64,000 nucleotides of DNA from Parafrankia irregularis (GTDB taxonomy: Bacteria > Actinomycetota > Actinomycetes > Frankiales > Frankiaceae), in contig NZ_FAOZ01000002.1 of NCBI RefSeq assembly GCF_001536285.1, forward strand, positions 310,001 to 374,000, in the 5' to 3' direction. The position numbers were made by a program, and so were the translations under genes. Shown here in pieces: positions 1 to 7,735 of this stretch (position 1 is its first letter; each line of letters starts with the position of its first letter). A model generated the notes under the pieces. The model was not told the origin of the DNA, searched no databases, and was given only the letters and a program-made list of their open reading frames with translations.

Positions 1-1
1 C

Positions 2-358
2 TCACCGGTGCTTGCGGGCATCTTCGCCTTCCTGCTGCTCGCACTCGCCGGAATCCCGCTGACCAGTGGCTTCACCGGCAAGTTCGCGGTCTTCCAGGCC
101 GCGATCGACGGTGACGCGACCCCGCTGGTCATCGTGGCGCTCGTGTGCAGCGCGATCGCCGCGTTCTTCTACGTCCGTGTGATCGTTGTCATGTTCTTCT
201 CCGAACCGCTCGCCGACGGTCCTGTCGTCGTCACCCGACCGACGCTGACCTTCGCGACAGTGGGGATCGGCGCGCTCATGACGCTTCTGCTGGGTGTTAT
301 TCCACAGCCGCTTCTCGACCTGGCGAACACCGCAGCGACCTCCGGCTTCGTACGCTGA
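2..358 (+). CDS. nuoN: NADH-quinone oxidoreductase subunit N (3' end only)
   Basis: This is the last ~118 codons of a membrane subunit of proton-pumping NADH dehydrogenase (complex I); the frame is open at the left edge of the window. The sequence shows several hydrophobic helices and the motif IPLTSGFTGKF, typical of the antiporter-like NuoL/M/N subunits. NuoN is preferred over NuoM/L because it is normally the last gene of the nuo operon and is followed in actinobacteria by a polyprenyl synthase, as here. The stop lies 7 bp before the next start, so the two genes are probably co-transcribed. Confidence 0.85.
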   Translation, partial: SPVLAGIFAFLLLALAGIPLTSGFTGKFAVFQAAIDGDATPLVIVALVCSAIAAFFYVRVIVVMFFSEPLADGPVVVTRPTLTFATVGIGALMTLLLGVIPQPLLDLANTAATSGFVR

Positions 359-365
359 TGGTGGT

Positions 366-1382
366 ATGAGCGCTATCGGGTTGGACGTGATGGGGATCAG
401 GGCTGACCCTGATCTGGAGAAGGCTGTCCGGGTGGGGCTGGCCGCGGTCGAGGAGATGCTGCGGCTTTCCGTCCACAGCGAGTTCTCCTTTGTCACCGAG
501 GCCTCGCGGCACCTCGTTGACGCGGGCGGCAAGCGGTTCCGGCCGATGGTCGTGCTGCTGGCCGCCCAGTTCGCCGATCCCGAGGCGGCCGGCGTCGTGC
601 CGGCCGCCGTCGCGATCGAGCTGACACACCTTTCGACGCTTTACCACGACGACGTGATGGACGAGGCGCCGCTGCGGCGCGGAGCGGCGTCGGCGAACGC
701 GCGCTGGACGAACACCGTCGCGATCCTCACCGGCGACTTCCTGTTCGCCCGAGCCTCCGAGATCACGGCCGACCTGGGCCCGGAGGCGACGCGCATTCTC
801 GCCCGTACCATCGCGACGCTGTGCGAAGGGCAGATCCGGGAGACCGTCGGCCCCGGGCCCGGCCAGAACCAGATCGAGCACTACCTGCGGGTCATCACCG
901 ACAAGACCGCGTCGCTGATCGCCACCTCGGGCCGGCTCGGCGCGATGTTGGCCGGCGCCGACCGGGTCACGGCCGACGTCCTGGCGGCCTTCGGTGAGCG
1001 GTTCGGTGTCGCCTTCCAGCTCTCCGACGACATCATCGACCTCGCGTCGCCGACCGAGACCTCGGGTAAGACCCCCGGAACCGATCTTCGCGAGGGAATT
1101 CCGACGCTGCCCGTCCTCTACGCCCTGCAGGGCGAGGACGCGGGTGCGCGCCGGCTGCGTGACCTGCTCGGCGCGGACCCGTGGGCAAGCTCCGGGGTGA
1201 CCGAGAGCGCCGTCGTGGAGGCGCTGGAGGTGCTGCGGGAGCATCCCGCGATGGACCGGGCTCGAGCGGAGCTGGCGCGCTGGTCGGGCGAAGCCCGGGC
1301 GTGCCTCGCCCCGCTGCCCGACGGTCCCGCGAAGACGGCTCTGGAGTCGCTGGCCGACTTCGTCGTCGACCGCACCAGCTGA
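366..1382 (+). CDS. Long-chain polyprenyl diphosphate synthase
   Basis: Predicted 338-residue trans-isoprenyl diphosphate synthase that condenses isopentenyl diphosphate onto an allylic primer, most likely to make the menaquinone side chain. Family landmarks are GGKRFRP at residues 54-60, the first aspartate-rich motif DDVMD at 95-99 and the second, DDIID, at 221-225. Small residues (Ser90, Thr91) just before the first motif, where short-chain enzymes carry bulky ones, favour a long product. The ATG at 366 is chosen because it sits 7 bp after nuoN; an upstream extension inside nuoN is open but not conserved. A location next to complex I fits quinone supply. The exact chain length cannot be read from the sequence. 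Confidence 0.88.
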   Translation: MSAIGLDVMGIRADPDLEKAVRVGLAAVEEMLRLSVHSEFSFVTEASRHLVDAGGKRFRPMVVLLAAQFADPEAAGVVPAAVAIELTHLSTLYHDDVMDEAPLRRGAASANARWTNTVAILTGDFLFARASEITADLGPEATRILARTIATLCEGQIRETVGPGPGQNQIEHYLRVITDKTASLIATSGRLGAMLAGADRVTADVLAAFGERFGVAFQLSDDIIDLASPTETSGKTPGTDLREGIPTLPVLYALQGEDAGARRLRDLLGADPWASSGVTESAVVEALEVLREHPAMDRARAELARWSGEARACLAPLPDGPAKTALESLADFVVDRTS

Positions 1383-1460
1383 CCACACGGCACCAGCTAG
1401 GAGCGGGACCGGCTGCGCACCAGCTGACGCATCGCCGTACCAGGACGCATCGCCGTTCCA

Positions 1461-1493
1461 GCCGACCCCGGCTCAACTCTCCGCGGGGTCGGC
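1461..1493 (+). terminator. Terminator hairpin after nuoN/polyprenyl synthase
   Basis: A perfect 10-bp inverted repeat (GCCGACCCCG / CGGGGTCGGC) with a 13-nt loop is followed by TTCGGTT. It lies 79 bp after the polyprenyl synthase stop and is the first strong hairpin downstream, so it probably ends the nuo operon transcript. No long U-tract is present, as is common in high-GC actinobacteria. Confidence 0.6.
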
Positions 1494-1548
1494 TTCGGTT
1501 GCTGGATCGGAGATCAGCTTCCGGTCCCTCACAGCCGCTGTTGCTGCT

Positions 1549-1610
1549 GGGCAAGAGTTGAGGATTTTGGTCGTCGGCACGACCAAAATCCCATGATCGT
1601 CGAGTGGTGG
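1549..1610. repeat. Dispersed palindromic repeat, copy 1
   Basis: The core is a perfect 13-bp stem, GGATTTTGGTCGT (1562-1574) and ACGACCAAAATCC (1579-1591), with loop CGGC. The flanks GCAAGAG on the left and CATGATC on the right are shared with copy 2 about 90 bp downstream. The AT-rich core stands out against the surrounding sequence. No coding potential is apparent. Confidence 0.8.
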
Positions 1611-1644
1611 CCTCGGGCTGCATCTCGGCCAACTGTTGCGACCA

Positions 1645-1700
1645 GGCAAGAGCTGAGAATTTTGGTCGTCAGGGCGACCAAAATTCCATGATCTTCAGGC
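1645..1700. repeat. Dispersed palindromic repeat, copy 2
   Basis: Second copy of the same element: 12-bp stem GAATTTTGGTCG (1657-1668) and CGACCAAAATTC (1675-1686), again with GCAAGAG to the left and CATGATC to the right. Compared with copy 1, one G-C pair of the stem has become A-T through matching changes on both arms. That indicates selection on the pairing rather than on the primary sequence. Confidence 0.8.
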
Positions 1701-1754
1701 GGCAAGCTCGGTAGCACCCGCCTCAATTATTGATCTTGGGTGACGCCGCCAACT

Positions 1755-1798
1755 CCGGGCGGGCAGTCCCAGATCTGCGTTTAGGACTGCACGCCCGG
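1755..1798 (-). terminator. Terminator hairpin after the 1848-3233 gene
   Basis: An inverted repeat of 15 bp with one mismatch (CCGGGCGGGCAGTCC at 1755-1769, GGACTGCACGCCCGG at 1784-1798) encloses a 14-nt loop. It lies 49 bp past the stop of the minus-strand gene and is the likely end of its transcript. Confidence 0.6.
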
Positions 1799-1847
1799 CG
1801 GGGTGCCCCCGAGACACGGGGAGACACCGGTTACGCGGAGGAGGACG

Positions 1848-3233
1848 TCACTCGACGGTGATGGACGGGATGCTGACATCCCAGATCGGCGTGACCTCCA
1901 CCGGATCCGGGTTGAACGGCAACGAGCCCCCGTCGGAGGTCTGCGTAGCCGTCGTCGTCGCGGGCGGAGTCGTCGAGGTGGCCGAGGTCGTCGGCCGCTG
2001 AGTCGCGGTCGCCGTCGAGCTTGGCGCCGTGGTGCTCCCCGAGGCCGCCGAAGTCGCCGGGGGAGTGGACGCCGGTGTGGTCGTGGGTTCCGGTTCCGAC
2101 TGGCCCGGGCTCGCCGAAGCGCTCGGCGTCGGCGTGGGCACGCCCGGAGTGGTCGGGCCGGACGTCTCGCCGTCCGAGGTGTCAGTTCCGTTCGTCGGGG
2201 TCGCCGCCGCGGTGGTCTGCGGAGTGAGCGGCACGAACGGAAGCTCGTAGCCGGACAGGTCGTCGCTCTCGCTGCCGGCGGGGACGCTCTGCTCCGGCGA
2301 CGGAGCCTGGGCGGCCGCGGGCGTCTGAGTGGTGTGGTACTGCGACGAGTAGCGCGAGACCTGCAGGTAGTCCGTCTCCGTCGGGGTGGAGCCCTCGTCG
2401 GAGGCAGTGGGCCCGGTGGCCGCGGTGGGCTGGGGCGTCGGCAGCTCGGTGCGGCTGCTGCTGCGGGAGGCCTGCGTGTCGGCCGAGCCGAACGCGTCGC
2501 GCGCCTGGTCCGCCTGGACGAGTGGGTTGGCGCCGGTGGTGGGCCCGGCAGAGATCACCGGCGTCTCCGCGGTGAGCGCCATACCGGTCACGATCGCCGA
2601 AAGCCCGGCGAGTGAGGCCGTGCCGGCGACGACCAGGCGGGTGCGGCCCGGCGCGCGGCGGGGCGCGGGGGCCCGGTGTGCGCCCCGACCCGTAGCCGGG
2701 CCCGGCCGGGTGCCGTTCTGACGCGGCACCACCACCGGCCGCGGGCCGGCTCCAGCGGCTGACGCGGACGGCGGCATCGGCTCGAACAGCGACCCGGCCG
2801 GACGCTCCGACCCGACTGCACGCTCCGACCCGGCCGGACGCACTGGCCTGGCCGGCTCGAATGCGGAGAACCGGGCCGTGTGCGCGGCACGGGCGGGCCT
2901 GACCGACGAACTGGTCGAGATCGGGCCGGTGAGGGTGTCGATCTCGCCGGGCGGCAGGATCGGTGGCCGCGGCGGTGGCGAGCGCCTGGGGAGCGGGGCC
3001 GTCCCCGCCGAGGGGTTGCTGCTCCACTCACTGGTCACCCAGCCCGAGCGTGGCTCGGAGCGCGTGCGCCTCGGAAGATCGTTCCACTGCGCGGACGCGG
3101 ACGCGGACGCGGGCGTGGCGGAGCCCGGAGCGGGAGCACGCTCGGCCGGTGCGGACTGGGGCGGAACCGGCCGGCGGAACTCGCCGGTGGTCTCGGCGCC
3201 CCGGCTGTGTCGGCCCGCGGAATGGCTACCCAT
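1848..3233 (-). CDS. Pro/Ser/Thr-rich single-pass membrane protein, unknown function
   Basis: A 461-residue protein I do not recognise as a named family. Residues 1-198 are basic, rich in Pro, Ala, Arg and Ser, and low in complexity. Residues 199-221 (RLVVAGTASLAG onward) form the single strong hydrophobic segment, directly after an Arg-rich stretch, which predicts a cytoplasmic N-terminus. The remaining ~240 residues are Thr/Pro/Ser/Ala-rich, resembling a flexible extracytoplasmic stalk, and contain the only compact-looking patch around YLQVSRYSSQYH. No catalytic motif or folded domain is evident. It stands alone between two hairpin terminators. The ATG at 3233 is the first in frame, with only a weak upstream GGGCGG as ribosome site. 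Confidence 0.7.
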   Translation of the reverse strand: MGSHSAGRHSRGAETTGEFRRPVPPQSAPAERAPAPGSATPASASASAQWNDLPRRTRSEPRSGWVTSEWSSNPSAGTAPLPRRSPPPRPPILPPGEIDTLTGPISTSSSVRPARAAHTARFSAFEPARPVRPAGSERAVGSERPAGSLFEPMPPSASAAGAGPRPVVVPRQNGTRPGPATGRGAHRAPAPRRAPGRTRLVVAGTASLAGLSAIVTGMALTAETPVISAGPTTGANPLVQADQARDAFGSADTQASRSSSRTELPTPQPTAATGPTASDEGSTPTETDYLQVSRYSSQYHTTQTPAAAQAPSPEQSVPAGSESDDLSGYELPFVPLTPQTTAAATPTNGTDTSDGETSGPTTPGVPTPTPSASASPGQSEPEPTTTPASTPPATSAASGSTTAPSSTATATQRPTTSATSTTPPATTTATQTSDGGSLPFNPDPVEVTPIWDVSIPSITVE

Positions 3234-3537
3234 GCTGACCGCCCGCTGCCGCCAGGACGCAGAACCTGGCCTGGATTAACGGTGAGCCCCGGTGACGGGC
3301 TCGGTGATCTCGCACTGCGTAAGCCCGCACTGCGCCTCCGGCTGCTTTGGTGTTGTGAGCCCCCCCGGGCCACACGGCACCCCCACCCGGGGGTCACCAT
3401 ACCGCATGCTGATCAGAAGGCCGCAACCAATGCATACGTCCACTAATCGGGCAATCAGTGCAGATGGCACTTCCGGGCGTGCTGGGAGCAGGCGGTGCAA
3501 ACGGCTGACGCTCGAACGACCGGCGCTCCAGACGGCG

Positions 3538-3570
3538 AAGGCCGGGGTGGCAGTTCGCCACCCCGGCCTT
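3538..3570 (-). terminator. Terminator of korA-korB
   Basis: A perfect 14-bp stem (AAGGCCGGGGTGGC at 3538-3551, GCCACCCCGGCCTT at 3557-3570) with a 5-nt loop lies 38 bp beyond the korB stop. The rest of the 374-bp gap (3234-3607) is presumed to carry the promoter of the 1848-3233 gene; nothing else was recognised in it. Confidence 0.75.
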
Positions 3571-3607
3571 CTATGCACCACCGGTACCCGTCACCTGGAC
3601 GGATCGG

Positions 3608-4669
3608 TCAGTTGATGGTCCAGGTCTCGTTGCCCGAGATGAGCCCGAGCAGATCGCCCTTGCCCAGCTTGGTGCGAGCCTGCGCCACCTGGTCGTTGAG
3701 CGCCTCGTCGTAGGTCGGCATGTCGACGTTGCGGAACACGCCGATCGGAGTGACGCCGTGCGCGTCTCCGGTCAGCCGCGACAACGCGAACGCCTGGCTC
3801 GGGTCGAGGTTCGCCGCGTCGTGCACGAGGACGTTCTCATCGGTCGCCGCGCAGACCTCCAGGCCGCCCGACGCCGCGCGCCGAATGCCCTTGTCCCGCT
3901 CCGCGCCGAAGAGCAGCGGCTCGCCGTCGACCATCTTCAGCGTCGCGTCGTCCCGGGTGTCCCGGTCCTTCAGCGCCTCGAACGCGCCGTCGTTGAAGAT
4001 GTTGCAGTTCTGGAAGATCTCGACGAACGCGGTGCCCGGGTGCTCCGCCGCCGCGCGCAGCGTCGCGGTCAGGTGGGCCCGGTCCGAGTCGATCGACCGG
4101 GCGACGAAGGTCGCCTCCGCGCCCAGCGCCAGCGACGCCGGGTTGTACGGGCGGTCGAGCGAGCCGAACGGCGTCGACTTGGTGATCTTCCCGACCTCGG
4201 AGGTCGGCGAGTACTGCCCCTTGGTCAGGCCGTAGATCCTGTTGTTGAACATCAGGATCTTGATGTTGACGTTGCGGCGCATCGCGTGGAGCAGATGGTT
4301 GCCACCGATGGACAGGGCGTCACCGTCACCGGTGACCACCCACACCGACAGGTCCGGCCGCGACGTGGCCAGCCCCGTCGCGATCGCCGGCGCACGCCCG
4401 TGGATGGAGTGCATCCCGTAGGTCTGCAGGTAGTACGGGAAGCGCGAGGAGCATCCGATGCCCGAGATGAACGCGATGTTCTCCCGGGCGATGCCCAGCT
4501 CGGGCAGGAAGCCCTGGACAGTGGCCAGGATGGCGTAGTCGCCGCATCCCGGGCACCACCGGACCTCCTGGTCGGAGGTGAAGTCCTTGCGGGTCAGCTG
4601 GTTCGGCGTGGCGGGGATCAGGTCGAGGAGCCGGTTGGAGATCCCGCTGCCGTTCGTCGTCACGGTCAC
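3608..4669 (-). CDS. korB: 2-oxoglutarate:ferredoxin oxidoreductase, beta subunit
   Basis: The 353-residue beta subunit of a 2-oxoacid:ferredoxin oxidoreductase, which makes succinyl-CoA from 2-oxoglutarate and reduces ferredoxin. CPGCGDYAI near the N-terminus supplies cysteines for an iron-sulfur cluster. GDGDALSIGG followed by NNRIYGLTKGQ is the thiamine-diphosphate/Mg site. The GTG start at 4669 overlaps the korA stop in a GTGA junction; a second GTG lies two codons later. Tight coupling to korA implies a 1:1 complex. The KG specificity is inferred from similarity to the mycobacterial KorAB type and could instead be another 2-oxoacid. Confidence 0.88.
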   Translation of the reverse strand: MTVTTNGSGISNRLLDLIPATPNQLTRKDFTSDQEVRWCPGCGDYAILATVQGFLPELGIARENIAFISGIGCSSRFPYYLQTYGMHSIHGRAPAIATGLATSRPDLSVWVVTGDGDALSIGGNHLLHAMRRNVNIKILMFNNRIYGLTKGQYSPTSEVGKITKSTPFGSLDRPYNPASLALGAEATFVARSIDSDRAHLTATLRAAAEHPGTAFVEIFQNCNIFNDGAFEALKDRDTRDDATLKMVDGEPLLFGAERDKGIRRAASGGLEVCAATDENVLVHDAANLDPSQAFALSRLTGDAHGVTPIGVFRNVDMPTYDEALNDQVAQARTKLGKGDLLGLISGNETWTIN

Positions 4670-6552
4670 TGGTTGATCACGTCCTCCAAGACGCCCGCGA
4701 GTTCCGCGGCCTTGAACGGCAGTCCGCGGACCTGGTTGTACCCGATCGCGTCCACCAGGAACTGCGACCTGATCAGGGTGCGGAGCTGGCCGAGGTTCAT
4801 CTCGGGAATCAGCACCTTGTCGTAGGAGCGCAGCACCTCGGCCGTGTTGGCCGGGAACGGGTTGAGGTGGCGCAGGTGTGCCTGGGCCACGTGCAGGCCC
4901 TTGGCGCGCACCCGACGGCAGCCGGCGGCGATCGGCCCGAAGGTCGACCCCCAGCCGAGCACGAGGACGTCCGCCATGCCGGACGGGTCGTCGACCTCGA
5001 GCGGGGCGATGTCGCGCGCGATGCCCTCGACCTTCGCCTGGCGCAGCCGCACCATCCGGTCGTGGTTCGCCGGGTCGTAGGAGATGTTGCCCGACCCGTC
5101 GGCCTTCTCCAGGCCACCGATCCGGTGCTCCAGCCCTGGGGTGCCGGGAACAGCCCAGGGGCGGGCCAGCGTCTCGGGATCGCGCAGGTAGGGCCAGAAC
5201 TCGGGGCCCTTGGGCCCTTCGTGGTTCGGCTCGGTGGTGAAGGTGACCGTGAGGTCCGGGAGCTCGTCGATGGTCGGCAGCAGCCACGGCTCGGAGCCGT
5301 TCGCCAGGTAGCCGTCGGAGAGCAGGAAGACCGGAGTGCGGTACTTCGTCGCGATCCGGGCGGCCTCCACCGCGGCGTCGAAGCAGTCGGCCGGCGAGCG
5401 CGGCGCGATGATCGGCACCGGAGCCTCGCCGTTGCGGCCGAACATCGCCTGCAGCAGGTCGGCCTGCTCGGTCTTCGTCGGCAGACCGGTCGACGGGCCG
5501 CCGCGCTGGATGTCCACGATCAGCAGCGGCAGCTCGAGGCTGACCGCGAGACCGATCGTCTCGCTCTTGAGCGCGACACCCGGGCCGGACGTCGTCGTCA
5601 CGCCCAGCGACCCACCGAACGAGGCGCCCAGCGCCGCGCCGATGCCGGCGATCTCGTCCTCGGCCTGGAAGGTCCGGATGCCGAACTGCTTGTGCTTGCT
5701 CAGCTCGTGCAGGATGTCCGACGCCGGGGTGATCGGGTAGGTGCCGAGGAACAGCGGCAGCTTCGTCAGCTCACCGGCCGCGATCAGCCCATAGGACATC
5801 GCGATGTTGCCGGTGATCCGCCGGTACGTGCCCGCCCGCATCCGGGCCGGGGCGACCTCGTAGGTGACCGAGAAGGACTCGGTGGTCTCGCCGTAGTTGA
5901 AGCCGGCGCGGAAGGCGGCGATGTTGGCCGCCGCGATCTCCGGCCGCTTGGCGAACTTCTTCTTGAGGAAGCCCTCGGTGCCGTCGGTGGGGCGGTGGTA
6001 CAGCCAGCTCATCAGGCCGAGCGCGAACATGTTCTTCGCTCGCTCGGCCTCCTTCTTGTTGACCGCGCCGCCGACGCCCTCGGCCGCGTTGACCGCGTTG
6101 ATCGTCATCGAGGTCAGCGGGACCCGGTGGACGGTGTAGCTGTCGAGCGTCCCGTCTGTCAGCGGGTCGTCCGAGTAGCCGGCCTTCTTGAGGTTGCCGC
6201 CGGTGAACGCGTCGGTGTTGACGATCAGGTCGGCCCCGGGCGGCAGATCCTTGAGGTTCGCCTTCAGCGCCGCCGGGTTCATCGCGACGAGGACGTCCGG
6301 GGCGTCGCCCGGGGTGAGAATATCGTGATCGGAGAAATGGAGCTGGAAGCCAGAAACTCCGGCCGGCGTGCCGGCTGGCGCCCGGATTTCCGCAGGAAAG
6401 TCCGGAAGCGTGGACAGATCGTTGCCGAATGCCGCCGTCTCGCTCGTGAACTGTTCTCCGGTGAGCTGCATACCGTCGCCGGAGTCGCCGGCGAACCGCA
6501 CGACGACCCGGTCGAGCCGGCGGGTCTCCCTCTCCCTGACCTGCTCAGACAC
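4666..6552 (-). CDS. korA: 2-oxoglutarate:ferredoxin oxidoreductase, alpha subunit (gamma-alpha fusion)
   Basis: A 628-residue protein that fuses the gamma domain (N-terminal, beginning RLDRVVVRFAGDSGDGMQLTG) to the alpha domain (from about NIAMSYGLIAAGEL, with YPITPASDIL and QAEDEIAGIGAALGAS). This is the two-subunit KOR architecture known from mycobacteria, where it can serve as the link between 2-oxoglutarate and succinyl-CoA. The start is the GTG at 6552, preceded by GAGGAGGT at good spacing; a much longer upstream open frame has no such site and is not conserved. korB follows with a 4-bp overlap. A role alongside or instead of classical 2-oxoglutarate dehydrogenase is an inference. Confidence 0.9.
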   Translation of the reverse strand: MSEQVRERETRRLDRVVVRFAGDSGDGMQLTGEQFTSETAAFGNDLSTLPDFPAEIRAPAGTPAGVSGFQLHFSDHDILTPGDAPDVLVAMNPAALKANLKDLPPGADLIVNTDAFTGGNLKKAGYSDDPLTDGTLDSYTVHRVPLTSMTINAVNAAEGVGGAVNKKEAERAKNMFALGLMSWLYHRPTDGTEGFLKKKFAKRPEIAAANIAAFRAGFNYGETTESFSVTYEVAPARMRAGTYRRITGNIAMSYGLIAAGELTKLPLFLGTYPITPASDILHELSKHKQFGIRTFQAEDEIAGIGAALGASFGGSLGVTTTSGPGVALKSETIGLAVSLELPLLIVDIQRGGPSTGLPTKTEQADLLQAMFGRNGEAPVPIIAPRSPADCFDAAVEAARIATKYRTPVFLLSDGYLANGSEPWLLPTIDELPDLTVTFTTEPNHEGPKGPEFWPYLRDPETLARPWAVPGTPGLEHRIGGLEKADGSGNISYDPANHDRMVRLRQAKVEGIARDIAPLEVDDPSGMADVLVLGWGSTFGPIAAGCRRVRAKGLHVAQAHLRHLNPFPANTAEVLRSYDKVLIPEMNLGQLRTLIRSQFLVDAIGYNQVRGLPFKAAELAGVLEDVINQ

Positions 6553-7130
6553 CTTAAGTAACCTCCTCAGGTACCACCCCAGCGTACCGGGCGGCTCAAT
6601 ACGGCACGAGGATCGCGCCGCCGGGTGGCACTGGGAAGGGTGTTGCGCCGTGACTTGCGGTCGGATTATCCCGGCCACCCCCCTTGCTGGCCGTGCGCGA
6701 CTGGTTGCGGTATGCGTTTTCTGGTAACGGTGCCGAGTCCAGCTGAAGTGGAGTTGCCGGGTGGCTCGGCGGGGCTGGTCGATCATGCTCCGACAGGCCG
6801 GGACCTTACGCTCCCAACACGCCGGACATGAGTCATGTGATCGGTCGAGCCCGCTGGGCGTGATCGCCGATCCGGCTGCCTGTAGGCCCACCACGTGCGA
6901 CATCACCTGCCTGCGCGCACCCTGACGGGTGTCCGCAGGCAGACACCTGGGCCGGTGGTCCGTCCGGCCGTCCGGTAGGCCCCCTGGTCGTGCCTGGCCC
7001 GGCGGCGGGCGCCATGCCGCGAGCGCCGGCGGACGGCGGTGATGATGCCTGGCCGGGTGTGTCCGAAGGGGGGATCTATTCAGCGGCTCTCCCTTCCTGA
7101 GGTGTCTCCCGGGGCGTAGCGGCCGAGTTG

Positions 7131-7187
7131 TCGGTGAAACGACCATCTGGCCTGGTGGTGGTATCACCGACTGGTCTGACGGTGATA
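7131..7187. repeat. Set of three mutually complementary segments
   Basis: TCGGTGA (7131-7137) can pair with TCACCGA (7164-7170). TATCACCG (7162-7169) can alternatively pair with CGGTGATA (7180-7187) as an 8-bp stem with a 10-nt loop. The middle segment can therefore fold with either neighbour but not both, the geometry of an attenuator or a repeated operator. No flanking coding feature tells which. Confidence 0.55.
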
Positions 7188-7696
7188 TCACGACGCCGCC
7201 GTCAGCGGGTCGTCAGTGGCAGGCCGACTCTCTTCCGGACGTTCGTCGGTATAGGGGTGACTGCCTGGAAGCAGCACTGCGACCCGGAGTCGTCAACGAT
7301 GAGCATTGCACGCCACCGGCTGGTGGGGGGTACTTGCCCATTCGGATGGCGGGACGAGAGATCTCCGCTACAGGGTGGTATCCGCTCGAAACTGGACGTG
7401 TACGGAACGCCATAAGGGGATCGCTGACGCGGCAGACCTGGCCACGTAGGACAGCCGGCCGGGGCCGACTAAGTTTCCGCTCAGTAGGTTTCATCGTGAA
7501 TGACCGCGGAGAAGGCCGTGAAGCGGCGGACTTCCTCTCCGCGGACAGCTGGTGGCCAGCTGATCGAGCCGCTGGAAGGCCGGTGGGTCCGGACAGCTGG
7601 CCGCCGTGGCGGAGGAGATCTGTCGACATGTCATGAGCCGGGGACCGGCCGGAGACGGGCGAGGAGGATCGAGCCGGGTACCGGCGGCGCATCGGC

Positions 7697-7732
7697 GGGC
7701 GTTCGGGGGAGTGCGGGCGTTCGGGGGAGTGG
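7697..7732 (+). repeat. 18-bp tandem duplication carrying the ribosome site
   Basis: GGGCGTTCGGGGGAGTGC (7697-7714) is repeated at 7715-7732 with only the last base different. Each copy contains GGGGGAG, so the Shine-Dalgarno-like sequence ahead of the DUF2520 gene is present twice, at normal and at too-distant spacing. Confidence 0.8.
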
Positions 7733-7735
7733 GGC

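Larger units (their letters stand above)
6553..7735. other. 1.2 kb region without a recognisable gene
   Basis: This stretch lies between the divergent korA and DUF2520 genes. Several frames are open in both strands, but none gives a protein I recognise or carries a good ribosome site together with consistent codon use. It contains the competing CGGTGA/TCACCG repeats at 7131-7187 and a tandem duplication at 7697-7732, described separately. It presumably also holds the korA promoter. A decayed gene cannot be excluded. Confidence 0.5.

Noticed and set aside
1549-1700. Considered as intrinsic terminators of the flanking genes
   Set aside because: Separate GC-rich terminators already lie nearer both genes, and the element recurs at unrelated sites with shared flanks.
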